6,534 nucleotides of DNA from an uncultured Caulobacterales bacterium. GTDB taxonomy: Bacteria; Pseudomonadota; Alphaproteobacteria; Caulobacterales; Maricaulaceae. Every line of letters begins with the position of its first letter. The stretch's first letter is position 1. Positions 1-4,881 of this stretch are shown here, in pieces. Location: positions 1 through 6,534 of the forward strand of contig CALLME010000177.1 in NCBI GenBank assembly GCA_938007945.1, read 5' to 3'. Under the pieces are notes generated by a model. That model did not search any database and was not told where the DNA came from. It saw only the letters and a program-made list of their open reading frames with translations. The position numbers were made by a program, and so were the translations under genes.

Positions 1-24
1 AAGCTAGCGCAATAAAATAGCAGG
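1..24. other. Downstream flank of btuD, nothing recognisable
   Basis: Twenty-four bases follow the btuD stop. They contain the palindrome GCTAGC (3-8) but no hairpin with a T tract, so the end of the operon transcript is not visible. A further gene could follow outside the window. Confidence 0.5.
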
Positions 25-798
25 CTATAAGTAACTGTCGATATAAACATCATCGTTTTCGATACGTGCATGAACGCCGTAGACGTTTGCAAGACGCTGC
101 ACGGTCACTGTCTCTTTCGGCGAGCCGTCAGCAACAATTTCGCCGTCTTTCATCCAAATTAAGCGGTCTGCATATTTCGCAGCGAGCGCAATATCGTGCA
201 ATACGACGAGTGCACCTCGTGAGGTGGGGCCATCAGTATTTTCTACATACGCCTTTACAAGGCTCATAATGCGGTGCTGATGTCGAGGGTCTAGCGCAGC
301 GATGGGTTCATCCGCTATGAGTAGCGGAACTTGCGCTGCAAAGGCGCGCGCGCAATGCACACGCGCTAGTTCGCCGCCGGACAAACTATCAGCTTTGCGC
401 TCTGCGAGGTGCGCGATGTCGCAAGCATCAATCGCCTGCGAAACGGCAAAGGCATCATCAGCGCCTAATCTACCGAAAGCTGCGCCGTGAGAATAACGCC
501 CTAGCGCCACAATATCTCTCACGCGATTTGGCCAAGCAAGCGGTCTCATTTGGGGCAAATAAGTCATCCTCCGCGCGCGGGACATGGGTGTCAGTGACTC
601 TATATTGACGCCGTCGATCATAATCTGCCCACTTGTTATTTGCGCAAGCCCTAAAGCCGCTCGCAGTAACGTCGTCTTACCCGCGCCATTAGGCCCTAAT
701 AGTGCGACGAGTTCACCGCTACGCAAAGTTACATTTGCGCTGGCAACCAAAACCATATCATCAACTTTTATCGTGACGTCTTTGAGCGTGAGTTCCAT
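25..798 (-). CDS. btuD: Cobalamin ABC transporter ATP-binding protein BtuD
   Basis: Cytoplasmic ATPase that powers BtuC, 257 residues and complete. Nucleotide-binding elements appear in order: Walker A GPNGAGKTT (35-43), Q-loop TYLPQ with Gln83, ABC signature LSGGE (139-143), Walker B LLIADE (159-164) with catalytic Glu164, D-loop ALD (168-170) and H-loop His201 in VVLHD. Nothing essential is missing. The segment YVENTDGPTSRG (184-195) before the H-loop strand looks like a slightly enlarged surface loop. The ATG at 798 overlaps the btuC stop as TGATG, and GGGAG about 12 bases upstream is a loose Shine-Dalgarno, so translational re-initiation is likely. It is the last gene of the operon visible here, ending at TAG (27-25). 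The family also covers iron-siderophore and heme ATPases; the assignment to cobalamin comes from the riboswitch, BtuB and BtuC. Confidence 0.93.
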   Translation of the reverse strand: MELTLKDVTIKVDDMVLVASANVTLRSGELVALLGPNGAGKTTLLRAALGLAQITSGQIMIDGVNIESLTPMSRARRMTYLPQMRPLAWPNRVRDIVALGRYSHGAAFGRLGADDAFAVSQAIDACDIAHLAERKADSLSGGELARVHCARAFAAQVPLLIADEPIAALDPRHQHRIMSLVKAYVENTDGPTSRGALVVLHDIALAAKYADRLIWMKDGEIVADGSPKETVTVQRLANVYGVHARIENDDVYIDSYL

Positions 799-1796
799 CA
801 GCTTTCACGGCTCCCTGTCTGCTGACCTATGGCAATCCAAATAAAGGCTGGCGCGCCAATAATTGCGGCAACGACACCAAGTTTCAGCTCGGTTTGTGTC
901 GGGATAAGGCGCACACCAATGTCGGCAAGCACGAGAAAGACGCCGCCGAGCAAGGCCGATGGCAATAGCGATGCCGCAGGGTCGTGTCGCACGAGAGGTC
1001 GTACAATATGCGGGGCGACTATGCCGACAAAGCCAATTGCGCCAGCGATAGATACGGCCGCGCCCGTTGCCAAGCCTGCGCCGAGAACCACCCAAATACG
1101 TTGACGTTTAAGATCTAGCCCTAACCCACTCGCAGCCTCTTCACCGAGGGTAAGCGCGCTTAACCCGCGTCGGCTAAACCAGAGAATGGCGCCACCCAAA
1201 ATAAGAAATGGCGCGGCGAGACCAATATCTTCTAAACTGCGATTAGCAACTGTGCCGAGTGACCAATTTATCATGTCTGCAAGAGAAAATGGATTTGGGG
1301 AGAGGTTAAGCAAAAGACTCATTATCGCACCCGCGAAACTCGACAATCCGACCCCGACTAAGATAAGTGTCACAACGGAGCGCGTTTTTATTGCCGCGAG
1401 GGCAATCACAGCTGTCGCCACCAAGGCGCCCAAAATGGCGGCCAGAGGCATGACCCAAGGTGAGACCGTAGTTAGGCCGTAATAGATGCAAACTGTCGCC
1501 GCAAGAGAGGCCGACGCCGATACGCCCAAAACGCCTGGTTCTGCTAACGGGTTTCGAAGTAATCCCTGTAATGCGGCCCCACTAATGCCAAGTGCCGCCC
1601 CAACTAAAAGTGCGGCTAAAGCGCGTGGTAAACGGATTTGAGTGACCACAATTTGATCCCCGATTTCCCCTCGTCCCACTAATGCCGACAGCACGTCACT
1701 TACCCCAAGAGGCGTAGAGCCGAGTATGCAGGCTACAAAAATACTATGCAGCGCTATTAGGCCCAAGCCGAGATTTAAGCTCCGCGCCCACATCAT
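798..1796 (-). CDS. btuC: Cobalamin ABC transporter permease BtuC (FecCD family)
   Basis: Inner-membrane channel subunit, 332 residues, the usual length, expected to work as a dimer with two BtuD. About ten hydrophobic helices are expected; clear ones lie near 7-26, 58-79, 113-136, 141-164, 190-207, 236-262, 278-298 and 305-325. TQIRLPRALAALLVGAALG (52-70) followed by SGAALQGLLRNPLAEPGVLG closely tracks E. coli BtuC. Arg55, Arg58 and Arg296 correspond to its Arg56, Arg59 and Arg295, which contact BtuF glutamates. LGEEAASGLGLD (217-228) is the cytoplasmic coupling loop that meets the ATPase. GAIGFVGIVAPHIVR (252-266) is the other FecCD hallmark. The sequence opens ATGATG: the first ATG (1796) overlaps the btuF stop as ATGA, and the second ATG (1793) is an equally possible start. 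The weak Shine-Dalgarno suggests coupling to btuF translation. The stop shares one base with the btuD start. Confidence 0.94.
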   Translation of the reverse strand: MMWARSLNLGLGLIALHSIFVACILGSTPLGVSDVLSALVGRGEIGDQIVVTQIRLPRALAALLVGAALGISGAALQGLLRNPLAEPGVLGVSASASLAATVCIYYGLTTVSPWVMPLAAILGALVATAVIALAAIKTRSVVTLILVGVGLSSFAGAIMSLLLNLSPNPFSLADMINWSLGTVANRSLEDIGLAAPFLILGGAILWFSRRGLSALTLGEEAASGLGLDLKRQRIWVVLGAGLATGAAVSIAGAIGFVGIVAPHIVRPLVRHDPAASLLPSALLGGVFLVLADIGVRLIPTQTELKLGVVAAIIGAPAFIWIAIGQQTGSRES

Positions 1797-2644
1797 AGCG
1801 TCCCGACGCTATAGTGGCGGTTTGCCAAGGCTTCGACCGCATCTAGCGTAAACCACCCGCTGCACGACATCCAACTGCCGTTAAGTGGTACAGTTGGAAG
1901 CTTTTCAATTTGCGCACGCGCAATGGGATGACGCATCGCACTCCAACTGTCTCGCTCAACGCTATTGGTATCAAAGAACGCCGCCGCAATCATCTCAGGC
2001 TGCTCATAGGCAAGCCGTTCGAGCGGCAGCGAATGCCAGCCAGATTTTCTTTGGAAATTCTCAAGCCCTGCAAGGTTGAACATTTCTTGCACCATGGAGC
2101 CTGAACCAGACGTCGTCCCAGATGGGGTCATATAAAGCGCCTGTTTAGGCTCAATATCTTTGGGCAAGGCCGCAAGACGGGCGTTCATTTCTGCAACTAT
2201 CACCTGCCCTTTTTCCGGCACGCCGAGACCGTCCGCCATCTCTTGAGTCACGCGTTTGATGCCCTCTATGTCGCCCGCCCATCCGACATTCAGCACAGGA
2301 ATGCCTGCGCGTTCAAAAAACGACGCCGCATTGGGCCCACCGCCATAGGCGCGCACGACGAGGTCGGGCTTTAAAACCAAAACATCTTCGGCAACAGAGC
2401 GCACTGTGGGCACGCCAATCGCCTGCTTTCGCATATAAGAGAAGGCTTTATCCGCATCCTTTGAGACCGCTAATATGCGGTTTCTGTCGACCATTTTTAG
2501 GACATATTGATCCGCGCAAAAATCGAGGCTGACAACGCGCATGGGCTTTGCGGACGCAGGCGATTTTGCGCTCACATCAGCTTCATCACAGCCTGCCAAT
2601 AAGCAAGCAGCGATAACGCCAAATGTGAAATATCGAAATGTCAT
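1793..2644 (-). CDS. btuF: Cobalamin-binding periplasmic lipoprotein BtuF (ABC importer)
   Basis: Substrate-binding component that hands cobalamin to BtuCD, 283 residues. The N-terminus is a short hydrophobic signal ending in the lipobox LAGC (16-19), so Cys19 should be lipidated. Asp20-Glu21 follow, and under the E. coli Lol rule Asp at +2 keeps a lipoprotein in the inner membrane. A linker rich in Ala, Ser and Lys (22-35) precedes the class III binding fold, which begins at MRVVSLDFCADQYVL (35-49). DVLVLKPDLVVRAYGGG closes the first half of lobe one, a long helix links the lobes (about 122-160), and lobe two ends at WMSCSGWFTLDAVEALA. Glu86 and Glu209 sit where BtuF-type proteins carry the two glutamates that dock onto permease arginines; this is inferred by position. 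The start ATG is 6 bases after the btuB stop, with AAGGG (2652-2648) overlapping that stop as a closely spaced Shine-Dalgarno. The 3' end overlaps btuC by four bases. Cobalamin rather than iron-chelate specificity is inferred from context. Confidence 0.9.
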   Translation of the reverse strand: MTFRYFTFGVIAACLLAGCDEADVSAKSPASAKPMRVVSLDFCADQYVLKMVDRNRILAVSKDADKAFSYMRKQAIGVPTVRSVAEDVLVLKPDLVVRAYGGGPNAASFFERAGIPVLNVGWAGDIEGIKRVTQEMADGLGVPEKGQVIVAEMNARLAALPKDIEPKQALYMTPSGTTSGSGSMVQEMFNLAGLENFQRKSGWHSLPLERLAYEQPEMIAAAFFDTNSVERDSWSAMRHPIARAQIEKLPTVPLNGSWMSCSGWFTLDAVEALANRHYSVGTL

Positions 2645-2650
2645 AAACCC

Positions 2651-4492
2651 TTAATAGCGTAAACGCACGCCGATGGAACCAGAGCGCCCAGGCGTGCCGT
2701 ACCCTAGGACTTGCTGATATTCTGTGTCGAGCACGTTCTCTATCCGACCATAGATTTCCACATTATCGCTGAATTCATAGGCCGCATTCAAATCCACGCG
2801 GGTCCAATCATCAATCGTGCCGCCGCCGTCAAGTTCTTCGCCATTGTAACGCACGAGCACAGCGCCAGAGAAAGGACCATTTGGCGTGAACCGCAAGCTC
2901 ACATCACCAGAGTTTTTAGGCACGCGGATAAGTGTGTCCCCCGCGTTGTCAACCGCATCGATATAGGCGTAGTTTGCCGCAACCGTTAGCCAATCAACAA
3001 GACGGTAACTCCCATAAAGTTCAACACCCGACCGCTCTGCACCTGGGATATTATTATAGCCACCAATCGCGAAGGCAAAGTTGATGAGATTATCAACGGT
3101 TTGGTCAAAATATGACCCACCAAATTCCACGCGGCCATCCGCGCTTCGGTAGTCAAAGCCTATGTCAAAACCATCAGATTCTTCGGGCAGTAAATCAAGA
3201 TTGGGTCCTGTCGCGCCGCAGCAAAAGAATGTTGTTTGGAAAATGGACGGCGCTTTAAAGCCCTGCCCCCAACTTCCGCGAAGGGTTAGCAACTCGTTCA
3301 CGTCATAAGCGATAGCCGCACGACCTGTCGTCTCAGAACCAAAAGTTTCATGGTCATCCAAACGAATGCCCACCGTCAAAGTGAGGTTCTGAATGGGTTT
3401 AAATTCATAAAGACCAAAGAGGCTATCGATGGACGTCTCGTCCTCGCCGACCTCGGTCTCCTCACGCTCTGCGCCAAAAGCAAATGTGTTTTGGTCGTTA
3501 AGATTAAACGTACCCTGATAGCGGTAAATATTTCGCTCGCCTTCCGCTCCAAAACTCGGTGCACCGCCAGCAAAGCTTTGGCGGTCAATTTCCGAGTAGC
3601 CGAGCAAGAATAGATTCTCAAACCGACCGTCCAGCAGAGGAAGGTTAAGCGAAACATTGCCAGAAAACTCTTCTGTCTCAGCACGGTCATCGCCGTCACC
3701 AACATTGCCTTGGTTGCCGAATACAAAACTATCAAAATCTGTATCCGCGACTGTATAGAGCGCGGTCGCACTTAGGCGGGCTGTTCCGAAATTAAAGCCA
3801 CCGCGTCCAGATATTGTGGTTGAGTCGTAGCCGTCTCTTTCATCATTTCCATTTGCGCTATCGGCTTTTGAAATGCCTTCAGATTGTATGTTGGAGAGCG
3901 CTAGCCTAAAGTCACCTTTTTCACCTGCACCGCCCACAGATGCCCCGCCGCGGAATGTGTCATAGCTACCGAGTTCGCCAAAGGCTGAGAGTGAAATACC
4001 ATCTTCGGGCGTTTTCGTTGTGATGCTGACCACACCGCCTATGGCGTCACTGCCCCAAAGTGTAGACTGCGCACCTTTGAGAATTTCGATACGCTCAATA
4101 TTGGCTGTATCCACGCGCGAGAAGTCAAAACCTCCACCGGGCGAGGCCGTATCATTGACCGCGACGCCGTCAATAAGAACGAGCGTTTGCTCACTCGCCG
4201 CACCGCGAATACGCACTGCCGCTTGCCCGCCAAATGGCCCGTTTTGATTTACCGTCACACCGGGCGCAGAGGCTACGGCATCAACGGCAAAATCAAAGCC
4301 GAGTAGCTCGATTTCGTCTTGCGTAATGACAGACACAGATGTGCCTGTTTCGCGCGCTGTCTGATTAAGGCGTGTAGACGTCACAATGATTTCGTCATCA
4401 GAAACTGTTTGATTTGAGAGAATTTGAGCCTGCGCAGACGTTAGCCCAACAGATGCGAGCGCAGTGCCCAGAAGGAGTGTTTTGTAAAACAT
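2651..4492 (-). CDS. btuB: TonB-dependent vitamin B12 outer-membrane receptor BtuB
   Basis: A 22-stranded outer-membrane barrel that imports cobalamin with TonB/ExbBD energy. I place the start at 4492, giving 613 residues close to family length, because MFYKTLLLGT opens a classic signal peptide with likely cleavage after SAQA (residue 22). The two upstream in-frame ATGs would add a charged tail ahead of it. Next come a TonB box around DEIIVTS (33-39) and the plug domain (about 45-160) with VRIRGAASEQTLVLIDGV and IERIEILKGAQSTLWGSDAI. The barrel then runs to a terminal aromatic Tyr. Acidic GNDERDGYD (215-223) resembles the calcium-binding loop region of E. coli BtuB. FKAPSIFQ...NLDLLPEES (412-439) and ENVLDTEYQQVLGYGTPGR (585-603) match BtuB-type receptors. 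Residues 424-425 are an unusual Cys-Cys pair. Substrate assignment rests on these motifs plus the cobalamin riboswitch directly upstream; from sequence alone a siderophore receptor would be the alternative. It is the first gene of the operon, and its TAA stop lies 6 bases before btuF. Confidence 0.93.
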   Translation of the reverse strand: MFYKTLLLGTALASVGLTSAQAQILSNQTVSDDEIIVTSTRLNQTARETGTSVSVITQDEIELLGFDFAVDAVASAPGVTVNQNGPFGGQAAVRIRGAASEQTLVLIDGVAVNDTASPGGGFDFSRVDTANIERIEILKGAQSTLWGSDAIGGVVSITTKTPEDGISLSAFGELGSYDTFRGGASVGGAGEKGDFRLALSNIQSEGISKADSANGNDERDGYDSTTISGRGGFNFGTARLSATALYTVADTDFDSFVFGNQGNVGDGDDRAETEEFSGNVSLNLPLLDGRFENLFLLGYSEIDRQSFAGGAPSFGAEGERNIYRYQGTFNLNDQNTFAFGAEREETEVGEDETSIDSLFGLYEFKPIQNLTLTVGIRLDDHETFGSETTGRAAIAYDVNELLTLRGSWGQGFKAPSIFQTTFFCCGATGPNLDLLPEESDGFDIGFDYRSADGRVEFGGSYFDQTVDNLINFAFAIGGYNNIPGAERSGVELYGSYRLVDWLTVAANYAYIDAVDNAGDTLIRVPKNSGDVSLRFTPNGPFSGAVLVRYNGEELDGGGTIDDWTRVDLNAAYEFSDNVEIYGRIENVLDTEYQQVLGYGTPGRSGSIGVRLRY

Positions 4493-4500
4493 GATATTAT

Positions 4501-4519
4501 TTCCGAAATGCTCCTCACC
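4501..4519 (-). promoter_or_regulatory. Ribosome binding region of btuB
   Basis: Two purine-rich candidates precede ATG 4492: GGTGAGGAG (4519-4511), which is strong but ends 18 bases upstream, and CGGAA (4505-4501), which is weaker but well spaced. The stronger one lies just downstream of an in-frame ATG at 4522. That argues that ATGs at 4534 and 4522 are leader sequence rather than the true start. Confidence 0.5.
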
Positions 4520-4540
4520 CATGAGAACATCCATAACAAC

Positions 4541-4572
4541 AAAAGGCCCGCCAAACGGCGTGGGATCAGGCC
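4541..4572 (-). terminator. Possible riboswitch-controlled intrinsic terminator (expression platform)
   Basis: On the minus strand GGCC (4572-4569) can pair with GGCC (4548-4545). CGCC-GTTT-GGCG (4560-4549) forms the inner stem, with an eight-base bulge on the 5' side. TTTT follows immediately, then GTTGTT. A competing hairpin CAGG-ATTGG-CCTG (4579-4567) would use up part of the 5' GGCC arm, which could act as an antiterminator. The bulge and the interrupted T tract make this weaker than a textbook terminator. Control of translation initiation instead is possible. Confidence 0.4.
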
Positions 4573-4587
4573 AATCCTGTCGCTATC

Positions 4588-4601
4588 GGAAACGCATTTC
4601 C
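4588..4601 (-). promoter_or_regulatory. Hairpin downstream of the B12 box, candidate kissing-loop partner
   Basis: The minus strand reads GGAAA-TGCG-TTTCC, a perfect 5-bp stem with a four-base loop, starting about 40 bases after the B12 box. Cobalamin riboswitches typically contact a downstream hairpin loop through a loop-loop helix when ligand is bound. GCGT at the loop could pair with ACGC at 4712-4709 inside the aptamer. Four base pairs is thin support, so the hairpin is clear but its role is inferred. Confidence 0.4.
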
Positions 4602-4637
4602 TGCTCGCAAGGCTCTTCCCGACCTTCGGGCACACGA

Positions 4638-4795
4638 CGCGACGGCAGGTTTCCTGACTTACCGATTAATGTCTCCGCCGCCTTCCCAGATATCTCCAGT
4701 GGCATGAGGCGTCTACGCTCGGTTTACAGTTACGGGTATAGCGCTGGATTTGCACCAGCTTCCCTCTTAGCCTTGTTTCCAAGGCACCGTCAGTT
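4638..4795 (-). ncRNA. Cobalamin riboswitch aptamer (B12 element)
   Basis: The RNA leader of btuB binds a cobalamin and should reduce expression of the uptake operon when the vitamin is abundant. Minus-strand landmarks appear in the order of the family. GACGG (4791-4787) can pair with CCGTC (4645-4641) as the closing helix. GCCTTG-GAAA-CAAGGC (4785-4770) is a perfect 6-bp hairpin. TAAGAGGGAA then leads into GCTGG-TGCAAAT-CCAGC (4759-4743). CCGTAACTGTAA is the usual CCGCAACTGTAA with one change. GCCACTG and TGGGAAGGC flank a short hairpin. The B12 box AGTCAGGAAACCTGCCGTCG (4659-4640) closes the element and differs by one base from the common AGTCAGGAGACCTGCC. The layout resembles the adenosylcobalamin-type class I aptamer, but the ligand form is inference. 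The plus-strand reading frame across it is an artefact. Confidence 0.93.
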
Positions 4796-4798
4796 TGG

Positions 4799-4827
4799 GA
4801 TATGTTGCAATTACCAGAGTCTGTCAA
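4799..4827 (-). promoter_or_regulatory. Probable sigma-70-type promoter of the btu operon
   Basis: On the minus strand a perfect TTGACA (4827-4822) is followed after 17 bases by CATATC (4804-4799), a weak -10 hexamer matching the consensus at three of six positions. Transcription would start near 4792-4796, at the very first bases of the riboswitch aptamer. That is where a leader promoter should lie, and this placement is the main support besides the -35 match. It sits in the gap after the mutase stop codon. The -10 is poor, so the exact start is inferred. Confidence 0.5.
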
Positions 4828-4881
4828 TCGTCCACTGCGTTGCAAAGCCAGTTTCATATTTTCAGATTGTTTATATCACAA

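Noticed and set aside
3..8. GCTAGC palindrome near the window start as part of a terminator
   Set aside because: A six-base palindrome with no loop and no T tract; too short to interpret at the window edge.
805..1491. Additional minus- and plus-strand open frames inside btuC (for example 805-1095, 1186-1482, 1306-1491)
   Set aside because: They are out-of-frame shadows of a complete, well-conserved permease gene and show no protein family features.
3376..3771. A 131-codon alternative frame inside btuB, possibly indicating a frameshift
   Set aside because: The btuB frame is continuous from signal peptide to terminal Tyr with conserved motifs on both sides, so no frameshift is needed.
25..4492. 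Iron-siderophore or heme uptake system instead of cobalamin
   Set aside because: The families overlap, but the cobalamin riboswitch, the BtuB-like C-terminus, the close BtuC match including the RLPR region and the neighbouring B12-dependent mutase all point to cobalamin.
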